A stretch of DNA of 64,000 nt from Sporosarcina jiandibaonis (GCF_013184495.1 NZ_JAAOIY010000003.1:248001-312000); one strand, 5' to 3'. Shown: positions 27,169 to 36,956, counted from the first letter of the stretch. Program-made: numbers and translations. The notes: generated by a model not told the origin, from the letters alone.

Positions 27169-28851
27169 ATGAAAACGCTTCCAGTTGTAAAAGGGGACTA
27201 TCAACTAAACGATTATTATCAAACAACTACAGAATTTAATTGGACGGATGCTGAAAAAGAATTCAGTTGGCATCAGAGCGGAAAAATAAATATCGCTTAT
27301 GAAGCAATTGATCGTCATGCGGAATCTTATAGGAAAAATAAAGTAGCACTTTACTATAAAGACAGTCATCGTAAAGAAGCCTATACGTATTTTGAAATGA
27401 AAAAGATGACGAATAAAGCCGCGAATGTTTTTCATAATCAGTCTTCACTCCAAAAAGGCGATCGGTTGTTTGTATTCATGCCGCGTTCTCCTGAACTTTA
27501 CTTTTCGGTTTTTGGGGCATTGAAACTAGGCGCAATTGTCGGACCATTATTTGAAGTTTTTAAAGAAGATGCAGTTTTTGAACGGCTATCAGACAGTCAA
27601 GCGAAAGCGATTGTCACTACCCCGGAACTTCTCGAACAAATACCGGTGGACAAGTTGCCGCATTTGGAAACGATTTTTGTTGTGGGAGAGGATATAAAGG
27701 AAGACGATAAGACGATTGACTTCCTTAAGCATTTAAAAGCTTCATCACCAAAATTCCAACCGATATGGTTGCAAAAAGAAGATGCGACACTATTACATTA
27801 TACTGAGGGCACTATGGGAAAACCGAATGGTGTTGTCCTTGCGCAAGAAGCTATGGTCCAGCAACTGCAAACGACGCGCTGGGTTCTCGATTTAACCGAT
27901 GAAGATATTTATTGGTGCACTGCGGACCCGGGCTGGGTAGCGGGAACTGTCTACGGCATGTTCGGGCCGATGCTAGCCGGAGCTACGCTGGTCGTATCAG
28001 GCAGCAAGTTTTCACCGGCGGGTTGGTACGATATCATTGAAGAATATGGTGTCACCGTATGGTATAGTGCTCCGACCGCATTCCGCATGCTGATGGGAGC
28101 AGGGGAGAGTCAGCAGCGAAAATTCGATTTAAGCTCTCTAAGACATATTCTTTCAGTAGGAGAACCATTGAACCCTGAAATTATTCAATGGGGTATCGAT
28201 TCGTTCAATTTACGTATTCACGATACATGGTGGATGACTGAAACCGGCGCGCAAATGATTGCCAACTTCCAATGTTTGCCGATAAAAATCGGGTCGATGG
28301 GCAAAGCTGTACCAGGAATTGAAATTGCAATCATTGATCATCAAGGAAATAAATTACCGGCGGATGAAATGGGCAATCTCGCAATTAAAAAAGACTGGCC
28401 GGCGATGATGCACAGCATTTGGAATAATAAAGAAGTATACGATTCAAGTTTCATTAATGATGAATGGTATATTACCGGTGATTCTGCTTTGATGGACGAG
28501 GATGGATACTTCTGGTTTCAAGGCCGTGTAGATGATGTCATTATGACAAGCGGGGAACGAGTCGGTCCGTTCGAGGTCGAGGCGAAGCTTCTTGAACACG
28601 AAGCAATTGAAGAAGCCGGCGTGATTGGAATACCGGATCCGGTGGAAGGGGAAGTCATCAAGGCGTATATCGTGCTAAAAGAGCACTATGATCCATCAAA
28701 TGAGCTGGAAGAGGATATAAAAAGTTTTGTTCGAAAAGGACTTGCGGCATATGCATCTCCGAGAGAAATCGAATTTAAAGATAAACTGCCAAAAACCCGC
28801 AGTGGCAAAATTATGCGAAGTGTATTGAAGTCATGGGAACTGAATGCCTAA
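27169..28851 (+). CDS. acsA: Acetyl-CoA synthetase (AMP-forming) AcsA with altered P-loop
   Basis: A 560-residue ANL-family ligase (acetate + ATP + CoA), shaped like B. subtilis AcsA over its whole length. It has TADPGWVAGTVYGMFGP, WWMTETGAQ, YITGDSALMDEDGYFWFQGR and the A10 lysine in PKTRSGKIMRSVLK, the site acetylated by AcuA. The A3 P-loop, normally TSGSTG-x-PKG, reads YTEGTMGKPNG at residues 211-221 (27799-27831). The usual Ser, Thr and Lys are replaced, and the following HVH is LAQ. Activity is therefore uncertain. ATG 27169 follows GGGTGG. It is divergent from acuABC. Confidence 0.9.
   Translation: MKTLPVVKGDYQLNDYYQTTTEFNWTDAEKEFSWHQSGKINIAYEAIDRHAESYRKNKVALYYKDSHRKEAYTYFEMKKMTNKAANVFHNQSSLQKGDRLFVFMPRSPELYFSVFGALKLGAIVGPLFEVFKEDAVFERLSDSQAKAIVTTPELLEQIPVDKLPHLETIFVVGEDIKEDDKTIDFLKHLKASSPKFQPIWLQKEDATLLHYTEGTMGKPNGVVLAQEAMVQQLQTTRWVLDLTDEDIYWCTADPGWVAGTVYGMFGPMLAGATLVVSGSKFSPAGWYDIIEEYGVTVWYSAPTAFRMLMGAGESQQRKFDLSSLRHILSVGEPLNPEIIQWGIDSFNLRIHDTWWMTETGAQMIANFQCLPIKIGSMGKAVPGIEIAIIDHQGNKLPADEMGNLAIKKDWPAMMHSIWNNKEVYDSSFINDEWYITGDSALMDEDGYFWFQGRVDDVIMTSGERVGPFEVEAKLLEHEAIEEAGVIGIPDPVEGEVIKAYIVLKEHYDPSNELEEDIKSFVRKGLAAYASPREIEFKDKLPKTRSGKIMRSVLKSWELNA
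27170..27183 (+). promoter_or_regulatory. Putative CcpA cre site overlapping the acsA start codon
   Basis: TGAAAACGCTTCCA matches the cre consensus TGWAANCGNTNWCA at 13 of 14 positions. CcpA bound here would act as a roadblock to acsA transcription. Carbon catabolite repression of acsA is known in B. subtilis. Confidence 0.6.
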
Positions 28852-28865
28852 TCTATAGAATATAA

Positions 28866-28912
28866 AAAAGCTTGCTCTCTACGTTTTTGACGTGGGAGCA
28901 AGCTTTTATTTT
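28866..28912. terminator. Bidirectional terminator between acsA and the penicillin-binding protein gene
   Basis: AAAGCTTGCTC...GAGCAAGCTTT long hairpin with an inner CTACG/CGTGG helix and T runs on both sides. Confidence 0.85.
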
Positions 28913-28917
28913 GTTAT

Positions 28918-31887
28918 TTATTCTCCACCTTCAGGTGGATCTTCTGGAATACCGGGATTATCTTCTTCGGGCGGATCTTCTTTAGGTTTGCCCGGTTTTT
29001 CCGGTTTACCAGGTTTTTCAGCTTTTGGCGGATCTTTAGGTTTTCCTGGCTTTTCTACTTTCGGTGGATCTTTAGGTTTTTCAGGTTTCTCTTTAGGCGG
29101 CTCTTCTTTATCTAATTTGACAGTGTTAGAAGCACCTGATAATTTACCTGTAATGTCAACTGCCTTTACGATATATGAGCCGGGTCCGATCGAGTGAGAG
29201 TAGGATTCGCCGTCACGAACCGTAGCAATCTTTTTCTCGCCTCCGCCAACAGAATAGACATAATAACCGATCACATCTTTGGAGGCAGAAGCTGCCCAAG
29301 TAATTTTCTTATCCGTTAACGTTAGTTTGACTGCTGCTGGTGCAGCATTATCTGCTGTGAATTTCGCTTCTGAAATTACATTTTTAGCGAAAGATGAATT
29401 ATTAGGGAATAGATATTCTGGATTGCCACCGAAAGGACGGAGAATCCAGTCAATATAATCCTGATTTACGCCAATTCCGCCTTTAGAGACAACGAATTCT
29501 TTCGGCGTGGATGGAAGCGCACGGTACTTTTTCCCATTCATTTGGACATAGGAAGAAGAAGTGAGACTATCATCTGGTTTTGTCGGAACAAACACCTTTG
29601 CGTTGAACAGATCTGAAGTGACTAAACCTGCAGCTGAACATTCCGCTGATGGTGCAAGACCAGATATTCCACAAAACGAACGCGTAACAACGCCTTCTGG
29701 TATTTTGAATTTCGAATCAGCTTTTAGAATTTCTGGTCTGACTTCATTAATACCGTTCATTAGATTAGCAAATAGTTTATTGACACGATTACTAACGGGG
29801 CCGTACGTATTTTCCCCTTTATCTAGTGCATCTTTTCGGTACTTATAACCAATCCAGACACCAAGTGTTACATTTGGGTTGTAACCTACAAGCCATGCAT
29901 CTCCATAGCTTTGTGTTGTCCCTGTTTTAGCTGCTAAATCGATATTGAAATTCAGGTTTTGTTTCATGACTTGAGCGGTACCTCTTCGATTTGTAAGAAC
30001 ATCGCGCAACATATCGGTAATAATATAAGCTGTTTGCGGACTAAATACGTCGACAGGCTCAACTTCATGTTGATAAACAATATTTCCATCCATGTCCTCT
30101 ATACGTTCAATCATATAAGCATCGATGAATTTTCCACCGTTAGCAAATGTTGCAAAAGCATTCGTATTTTCTTCCACTGTTGTTTCAACTGTTCCCAAAG
30201 CATCAGCAATACCACCGGCTGCAGTATTCTTGAATCCCATTTTCGTTAAATATTGGGCAGGATTCTTATCAATAATTTGTTCGTATAATCGCTGAGTTGC
30301 AACGTTTTGAGATGAAGCCAATGCTTGTCGCGCTGGAATTACACCCATTTGTTCACTTTGAATGAAGTTTTTCGGCGAATAAGGCCCTCCATTTGCACCG
30401 GGACCATATTTATTCGTTTGAAACCAAACGTCTGCTACGGGACTTCCGGCGCCAATTTGCCCAAGTTCAATCGCAGGTGCGAACACTAGTAGCGGTTTTA
30501 TAGAAGAACCATTATGTCGGAATTCTTGTGTAGCAAAATTCCAATTGTTTGCGTGACCATCACGACCGCCAATAAAAGAAAGAATTTTCCCCGTGCCATT
30601 TTCAATGGCCATTGAGCCCACTTGAACAGGGTATGGTACTTCTATTAGTTCTCCGGTTTCTTTGTCCTTAACTTTTTCAGTAAGCGTTGGACCATAAAGT
30701 TTATAGTCATCTTTTATTTTCTGAAAGTGGTTGTACATTTTCAAATCAATCGTAGAGTAGATTCGATAGCCTCCGCTCGTCATTTCACGACGGGCTAAAA
30801 TTGAATATTTCTCTCTAAGTTTACCCTCATTATCTAAACGGTCTGGATCGACTCCATCTTTTTCAGCTAATACTTTCGCAAGTACATCCACGGTTCTATT
30901 TTGGATTTCTTGCGTTAAATAAGGATAGCGTTCATTCGTCCGCAGTGGCGCTTTGCGGAAATCTTTTTTAATGTCATAAGCAATGGCTTCATTATATTCT
31001 GATTCCGTAATGTATCCCGTTTCTTTCATACGGAAAAGCACTGTTTTCATACGGTTGATACCGTGTTTCAAACCTTCATCTTCTTTTAATCCCTGATTTT
31101 GATTGTAGAAGGGAGTGTATGCGAATGGCGCTTGTGGAATCCCGGCAATATATGCGGATTGAGCAAGGTTTAAATCTTTCGCTTTCAAATTGAAAATGCC
31201 CTCAGCTGCTGCTTCAATTCCAGCAATATTATCTCCATTTGCATTTCGTCCGTAAGGAATAATATTTAAGTACGCTTCCAATATTTCATGTTTGTCCATG
31301 AAATGTTCAAGTCGCATGGCGAGTAAAATTTCTTTTGCTTTACGTTCATATGAAACTTCGTTTGTTAATATCTGAAGTTTTATCAATTGTTGCGTTAACG
31401 TTGAGCCGCCAGTCTGGCTATCAGCATTCGTTACATCTTGAAATAATCCCCGGAAAATTGCTTTTGGCACAATTCCTTCATGCGATTCAAAGTATTCATC
31501 CTCGGTGGCGAGAACGGCATCGATGACATATGGAGAAACTTCTTCTAGCTTAATCTCTTTCCGTGTAATATCAGCGTTAACAGGGCCGATATAAACATCT
31601 CCGGCATATATTTCGGAGGTTTCTTCATAAGAAAAGATATCGGAACGCATTTCATCTTTTGTACGAAGCGGCTCTTTGGCAACAAGGGATGCAAAATACC
31701 CAGCACCCACTGAAGCTGCGAATATTGTAAGAGTTATTCCGAAAATGATAGATAAAAGAAATAAATTCCAAAAAACGCCTGATGTGATTCTTAAATTCTT
31801 CGCCCATTTGGTATTTGTCAGTGAATCTAGCTTTTCTTCTATTTGTTGCAATCGCTCTTTGATTGGTTTATTTTGATTTTCACTCAA
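28918..31887 (-). CDS. Class A (bifunctional) penicillin-binding protein, PBP1A family
   Basis: About 989 residues. The order is a cytoplasmic coiled lead, one membrane helix (about residues 38-62), a GT51 glycosyltransferase (ATEDEYFESHEG, GGSTLTQQLIK) and a transpeptidase with SxxK in SSIKPLLVF, SxN in SSQN and KTGTT. These are followed by an FN3-like domain and a Pro/Lys/Gly/Glu-rich tail of KPxxPPK repeats ending GGE. It polymerises and cross-links peptidoglycan. TTG 31887 follows AAGGAGG by 9 bases. Its place between acsA and tyrS has no counterpart in B. subtilis, which lacks it there. Confidence 0.93.
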   Translation of the reverse strand: MSENQNKPIKERLQQIEEKLDSLTNTKWAKNLRITSGVFWNLFLLSIIFGITLTIFAASVGAGYFASLVAKEPLRTKDEMRSDIFSYEETSEIYAGDVYIGPVNADITRKEIKLEEVSPYVIDAVLATEDEYFESHEGIVPKAIFRGLFQDVTNADSQTGGSTLTQQLIKLQILTNEVSYERKAKEILLAMRLEHFMDKHEILEAYLNIIPYGRNANGDNIAGIEAAAEGIFNLKAKDLNLAQSAYIAGIPQAPFAYTPFYNQNQGLKEDEGLKHGINRMKTVLFRMKETGYITESEYNEAIAYDIKKDFRKAPLRTNERYPYLTQEIQNRTVDVLAKVLAEKDGVDPDRLDNEGKLREKYSILARREMTSGGYRIYSTIDLKMYNHFQKIKDDYKLYGPTLTEKVKDKETGELIEVPYPVQVGSMAIENGTGKILSFIGGRDGHANNWNFATQEFRHNGSSIKPLLVFAPAIELGQIGAGSPVADVWFQTNKYGPGANGGPYSPKNFIQSEQMGVIPARQALASSQNVATQRLYEQIIDKNPAQYLTKMGFKNTAAGGIADALGTVETTVEENTNAFATFANGGKFIDAYMIERIEDMDGNIVYQHEVEPVDVFSPQTAYIITDMLRDVLTNRRGTAQVMKQNLNFNIDLAAKTGTTQSYGDAWLVGYNPNVTLGVWIGYKYRKDALDKGENTYGPVSNRVNKLFANLMNGINEVRPEILKADSKFKIPEGVVTRSFCGISGLAPSAECSAAGLVTSDLFNAKVFVPTKPDDSLTSSSYVQMNGKKYRALPSTPKEFVVSKGGIGVNQDYIDWILRPFGGNPEYLFPNNSSFAKNVISEAKFTADNAAPAAVKLTLTDKKITWAASASKDVIGYYVYSVGGGEKKIATVRDGESYSHSIGPGSYIVKAVDITGKLSGASNTVKLDKEEPPKEKPEKPKDPPKVEKPGKPKDPPKAEKPGKPEKPGKPKEDPPEEDNPGIPEDPPEGGE

Positions 31888-31914
31888 CCTGATCGACCTC
31901 CTTAAATCGTTCCT

Positions 31915-31942
31915 ATTATAGCACAATTGTATGACTATCAAA
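31915..31942 (-). promoter_or_regulatory. Promoter of the penicillin-binding protein gene
   Basis: Minus-strand TTTGAT, 16 bp, TATAAT, about 28 bp before the TTG start. It is back-to-back with the tyrS leader promoter. Confidence 0.6.
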
Positions 31943-31951
31943 CAACTTTAA

Positions 31952-31979
31952 TTGACAAAATCACAGAATAAGTTATTAT
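31952..31979 (+). promoter_or_regulatory. Promoter of the tyrS T-box transcript
   Basis: TTGACA, 16 bp, TATTAT, about 25 bp before the T-box leader begins. Its -35 lies 10 bp from the divergent promoter's -35. Confidence 0.65.
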
Positions 31980-32004
31980 TAATAAATATATACTAAATCT
32001 GCAC

Positions 32005-33510
<1,506 letters not shown>

Positions 33511-33516
33511 TTTTAA

Positions 33517-33555
33517 AAGGCTATTTTCCTATATACGTGGAAAATAGCCTTTTTT
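33517..33555. terminator. Bidirectional terminator between tyrS and the binding-protein gene
   Basis: AAAGGCTATTTTCC...GGAAAATAGCCTTTTTT hairpin with A and T runs on either side. Confidence 0.87.
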
Positions 33556-33559
33556 CAAT

Positions 33560-34372
33560 TCATACGGTTGTAATCCATTTTGGTAGTTGCAATTCATTGT
33601 AAATTTCAGGGTGAATCATTTTCCCGAGCCTTAGAGCACCTTCCAATAGACGTGGGGAAGGGCGGCAGTATAATTCTTCTTCCATAATAGAAAAACGATT
33701 GTTTTTAATGGCGGGCATATCTTTCCAACCCGGCCGCTTTAAAACAACTTCTTTGTTAACTTTTGCAGATCGCACACCCACCCATGCAAGTAGTATGTAA
33801 TCGGGATTTCTTTGCAAGACATCTTCCCAATCAGTTTGTACGCTGGCAAGTTCTACGTCGCGGAATTCGTTTAATCCGCCCGCAATTGAACTAATTTCAG
33901 TCAACCAGTTAATCCGACCAGGTGTAAATATCGGTTTCGGCCACCATTCCCAATAGAGAGAGGGTGTATGTTTAGCGGTCGGTGCCCGCTTTTTCATCTC
34001 ATGAATAAATGCTAAATAATCCGCATGAACAATTTTAGCTCTTTCCTCAATTCCACACTCTTTTCCAACCAATAAAAGGTCTCCTGCAATATCATTCAGG
34101 CTTTGAGGATTTAAAACGATATGCGGAATTCTACGCTTTTCAAGTTCTTCAATATTCTTTTCCATTCCCGGAACACTTAAAGAAGCCAAAACTAAATCTG
34201 GTTCAAGCGATTCTAGCTTGTCCATATCGATTGATAAATCCGGTCCGAGTCGGGGGAGAGTATTGACAGATTCCGGCCAATCCGAAAAGTCATCAACCGC
34301 AATTAGTTGATCAATTATACCGAGATAAGCAAGTAGCTCGGTGTTGCTAGGACAAATTGAAATAAGTTTCAA
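33560..34372 (-). CDS. Cobalamin-binding-type protein (BtuF/FhuD fold), apparently cytoplasmic
   Basis: 270 residues of the COG0614 periplasmic-binding-protein family: ISICPSNTELLAYLGIIDQLIAV at the start, LEPDLVLA near residue 57 and YWEWWPKPIFTPG near 145. There is no signal peptide or lipobox and no permease or ATPase gene nearby, so it is not an ordinary importer lipoprotein. Stand-alone soluble BtuF-like proteins are often annotated as cobalamin-binding proteins. The ligand (B12, corrinoid or siderophore-type) and role are unproven. It is followed downstream by a terminator shared with tyrS. Confidence 0.75.
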   Translation of the reverse strand: MKLISICPSNTELLAYLGIIDQLIAVDDFSDWPESVNTLPRLGPDLSIDMDKLESLEPDLVLASLSVPGMEKNIEELEKRRIPHIVLNPQSLNDIAGDLLLVGKECGIEERAKIVHADYLAFIHEMKKRAPTAKHTPSLYWEWWPKPIFTPGRINWLTEISSIAGGLNEFRDVELASVQTDWEDVLQRNPDYILLAWVGVRSAKVNKEVVLKRPGWKDMPAIKNNRFSIMEEELYCRPSPRLLEGALRLGKMIHPEIYNELQLPKWITTV

Positions 34373-34434
34373 TGGAACTTCACCTCATACTAGTTTTCTT
34401 AAGTTTAGCAGAAGAAAGGGAAGTGTGCTCTGGG

Positions 34435-34560
34435 ATATCCGTAGGTGTGGGGCAGATATCCGACAGTTCTGCGCTTATATCCGACGATTTGAGCTGCATA
34501 TCCGACACTTGAACTAACATATCAGCACCTTTTTCATATATATCCGTAAAACAGAACTTT
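34435..34560. repeat. Array of six 21-bp units headed by ATATCCG (array A)
   Basis: Units start at 34435, 34456, 34477, 34498, 34519 and 34540 with perfect 21-bp spacing. Each begins ATATCCG (one is ATATCAG), followed by 14 more variable bases. Units 2 and 3 begin ATATCCGACAGTT and ATATCCGACGATTTGAG, and the same order recurs in array B (37274). The first and last units carry ATATCCGTA. No CRISPR-like repeat/spacer ratio is present. Confidence 0.85.
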
Positions 34561-34602
34561 TAACCTACATGTTTTTGAATGAAAAATTGATCCTGCGCAT
34601 AA

Positions 34603-34632
34603 AAAAGACCACTAATATAATTAGTAGTCTTT
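34603..34632 (-). terminator. Terminator of the cupin gene
   Basis: AAAGACCACTAA-TATAA-TTAGTAGTCTTT hairpin with a T run on the minus strand. Confidence 0.75.
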
Positions 34633-34637
34633 AACGG

Positions 34638-35300
34638 TTACCCCATCCACTTGTTATGTTCATATTGGTGAGGACAATATGCGTATTGATGGCTATATGC
34701 TTGCGATGTATACATCTGGCAGGCGTATTGATTAAATGAATTTTGGATTGGGTAATGTTCATTTGTTTTATTGCAATCTACGGGCGGGCCGATAAATGTT
34801 GCTGGTTTAACAGGAGCAATGGCTTTTTTCCACTGTTCCTCGTCAAGGCAGTAAGTATGCGCCATGATATTCGCGGGTGTTAATTTTAAAAGGTCTGATC
34901 CTAAAATCACTTCAGGAGTTGGTGCATTGAAAATCGCTATAATATGTGTGTTATCCGACGTTGCTACCTCATAATGCCACCATCCTTGAGGAACATTCGC
35001 TACTTGGCCGGGTGTAATAGGATAATGGTGAAGTTGTTTTGTATAAGGATTCAAAATAGAAACAGTAATCGCACCGGAAATACAATATACGAGTTGCGCG
35101 GCGTTTTGGTGGTAATGCGGTTCTATGACATTATTCTTACTAAGATAAATATCGAGTAACGACACATTATCTAGCGTGTTCAGTTGATCAATTCCTAGGA
35201 TGTTAATAAAGTTTTGGTTGTTTTTTTTGAACAAAGGGCTTTTATTTATATCAAAAGCGAACTGCGCAGTTGGTGAAGAATAATCCACAGTGGAACTCAT
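34638..35300 (-). CDS. Cupin-domain protein, possibly spore-coat associated
   Basis: 220 residues. A single cupin barrel has motif 1 as EPHYHQNAAQLVYCISG (two His ligands, with Gln where Glu is usual) and motif 2 as PGQVANVPQGWWHYEV (PxGxxH). It resembles half of an oxalate-decarboxylase/germin bicupin. After the barrel there is a C-terminal tail of about 50 residues very rich in Tyr, Gln, His, Ser and Cys (from NQYACQMYTSQ to the end). Such composition is common in Bacillus coat proteins. The start ATG 35300 follows GAAGGATG. It lies beside manganese-catalase and ferritin-like genes, supporting a coat or exosporium role, but no enzyme activity can be assigned. Confidence 0.7.
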   Translation of the reverse strand: MSSTVDYSSPTAQFAFDINKSPLFKKNNQNFINILGIDQLNTLDNVSLLDIYLSKNNVIEPHYHQNAAQLVYCISGAITVSILNPYTKQLHHYPITPGQVANVPQGWWHYEVATSDNTHIIAIFNAPTPEVILGSDLLKLTPANIMAHTYCLDEEQWKKAIAPVKPATFIGPPVDCNKTNEHYPIQNSFNQYACQMYTSQAYSHQYAYCPHQYEHNKWMG

Positions 35301-35370
35301 CCGTACATCCTTCCATCATAAATTAAACGTCATAAACAGAATATTTATAAATTCATTCTTATGTGAAAAT

Positions 35371-35405
35371 AAAAATTCAGTCCCAACACGGGACTGAAAT
35401 TTTTT
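35371..35405 (-). terminator. Terminator of the manganese catalase gene
   Basis: AATTCAGTCCC-AACAC-GGGACTGAAATTTTT. It is A-rich on the left, so it reads as a T run for the minus strand. Confidence 0.85.
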
Positions 35406-36261
35406 ATTTATTCAAGTCCTGGGTACCTGGACTATGTTCATTTGGCATGTCGGGCATTAAAGGAACTGGGAACCCTTTTGGTGGATCTGTTACTGTAAAT
35501 GGCTCTTTGTTCCTGCTAGGGGTTTGACCTTGAAGAATTTCGCCTATGCGAGTAGGGTCTAACCTAAAGTTGAACTGTGCATTATGGTATCCCAACTCTA
35601 CATATTTTCTGCATTCGGGATACTTGTTTATATCATAGTTCGGTATAGGTAATATTTTACCCCAATCCACACCCAATGTCTCTAACGCTTTAGCAAAAGC
35701 ATTCTGGTGCGCGTTATCTCGGACGATGAGAAAAGCCAGCGTTTCTCGGAAAGTTTTATTTGAACTCATTTCGTATATACGTGTCTTTTGAAGCACGCCA
35801 GTTGATTCAAGAACCAAATTGTTAAGTAAATCAGCTATAAGGTTTCCGTGTGAATAAACCCAAGAGCCATTCCAAGGGTTACCAGCAGCATCAACGGGCA
35901 AAGAAGCTTGAGCTCCAACAATATAATGATGGGGGTTGGCGTGCCTGACTGCATCGTCAAGAGGTGCATGATCGACACCTGCATCCCCGGGAATCGCGGA
36001 TTCTCCAGAATCATTTAATAACTGGTTAATTGTATTTTGCACGAGTTCAACATGAGCTATTTCTTCTATGAAGACACCTCGAAGCAAATCTCGATACTGA
36101 GTATCTTTTCCCCTGAAATTGGAACTTTGGAAGAAGTATTGCATCATAGTTCTCATTTCGCCGTAATGACCACCTAGAATCTCTTGCATCACTCTCGCGG
36201 CTTCTGGGTCGGGTTTATCAGGGGTGATGATATTAATTAGCTCTTCTTTATAGTAATACAA
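35404..36261 (-). CDS. Manganese catalase family protein (CotJC/YdbD-like)
   Basis: 285 residues of the di-manganese catalase family. The first metal-site helix has EMRTMMQYFFQS and EEIAHVELVQ (ExxH), and the second helix pair has NLVLESTGV and DNAHQNAFAKALE. The middle insertion LPVDAAGNPWNGSWVYSHGN is typical of the family. It decomposes hydrogen peroxide; homologs such as CotJC are spore-coat proteins. The start is TTG 36261 (MYYYKEELINII), with GAAAGGG about 10 bases upstream. The C-terminal extension is Pro-rich. It clusters with cupin and ferritin-like genes on the same strand. Confidence 0.87.
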   Translation of the reverse strand: MYYYKEELINIITPDKPDPEAARVMQEILGGHYGEMRTMMQYFFQSSNFRGKDTQYRDLLRGVFIEEIAHVELVQNTINQLLNDSGESAIPGDAGVDHAPLDDAVRHANPHHYIVGAQASLPVDAAGNPWNGSWVYSHGNLIADLLNNLVLESTGVLQKTRIYEMSSNKTFRETLAFLIVRDNAHQNAFAKALETLGVDWGKILPIPNYDINKYPECRKYVELGYHNAQFNFRLDPTRIGEILQGQTPSRNKEPFTVTDPPKGFPVPLMPDMPNEHSPGTQDLNK

Positions 36262-36388
36262 ATGTATTCAACCCTTTCAAGTTTACTTATCAAGATAAGA
36301 ATGCCCAAGATATTTATAATTAAACGAATAAGTGAATTGGTTTTTGGAAGCCGTGAGAAGCATTTGGCTGCAGCGTTTGTCATTAATA

Positions 36389-36823
36389 TTATGTTTCTAA
36401 GTGGATGAGCCGATCTAGCAGGTCAACATGTTTTTGATCTATGTCCAAAATATGTTTAACGAGTGTTAGACTTTCGGGATCTAAATCACCGTCAAGAAGT
36501 TCTTTGGATTTTTCAATGCCTCTATGTTCACCGGCAAGAGCATCTTTCAAAATGTGAGCGGAACCTTTAGTAGAGCCTTTTATCTTGTTAATAAATTCTG
36601 CGAAATTTCCCATCATGCCTACATCATCAACAGGCATACCGTCGAGATTTTGGATTCTTTCTGCTATCATCATTGCATGTTGTTTATGATCTTGTTGAAT
36701 CTTTTGAAGAACCTGTTTTATTTCGATGTCCTCGATGTGGCGAATGTAATTTTCATAAGCATGAATTGCCATAAAATTACCTTCTAAGAAAGTATTTAAT
36801 TCTTTGATTACTTTATTTTTCAT
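36389..36823 (-). CDS. Ferritin-like protein (DUF2383/PA2169-type four-helix bundle)
   Basis: 144 residues, all helical. The first pair of helices has MAIHAYENYIRHIED and IQQDHKQHAMMIAERI. The second pair has LAGEHRGIEKSKELLD and ILDIDQKHVDLLDRLI, giving the paired Glu/Asp-His metal-ligand pattern of DUF2383 ferritin-like proteins. It is probably a diiron or manganese protein, plausibly in peroxide defence or metal storage in the spore, given its neighbours. AAGGAG lies before ATG 36823. It is upstream of the manganese catalase gene on the same strand and may be transcribed separately. Confidence 0.75.
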   Translation of the reverse strand: MKNKVIKELNTFLEGNFMAIHAYENYIRHIEDIEIKQVLQKIQQDHKQHAMMIAERIQNLDGMPVDDVGMMGNFAEFINKIKGSTKGSAHILKDALAGEHRGIEKSKELLDGDLDPESLTLVKHILDIDQKHVDLLDRLIHLET

Positions 36824-36956
36824 TGTAAAAACTCCTTAATGAGTATAGTCGTATATTTAACTAACTTTTGAAAGTTATACGGAAAATTGATTGAAACAAT
36901 GACGATAAGTAAATAATGATATAAATTACTATCGTTCCAAGAATCGAGGGCGTGAT

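Noticed and set aside
28892..29197. Gly/Ser-rich plus-strand open frame opposite the PBP tail
   Set aside because: It is the reverse strand of the Pro/Lys/Gly repeat tail, which explains its low complexity.
31888..31941. Longer N-terminus for the class A PBP
   Set aside because: The extra residues would be encoded across its own promoter and ribosome site; TTG 31887 with AAGGAGG is the better start.
34435..34560. Reading the 21-bp arrays as CRISPR
   Set aside because: The conserved part is only about 7 bp and the period 21 bp, far below any CRISPR repeat/spacer size, and no cas genes are present.
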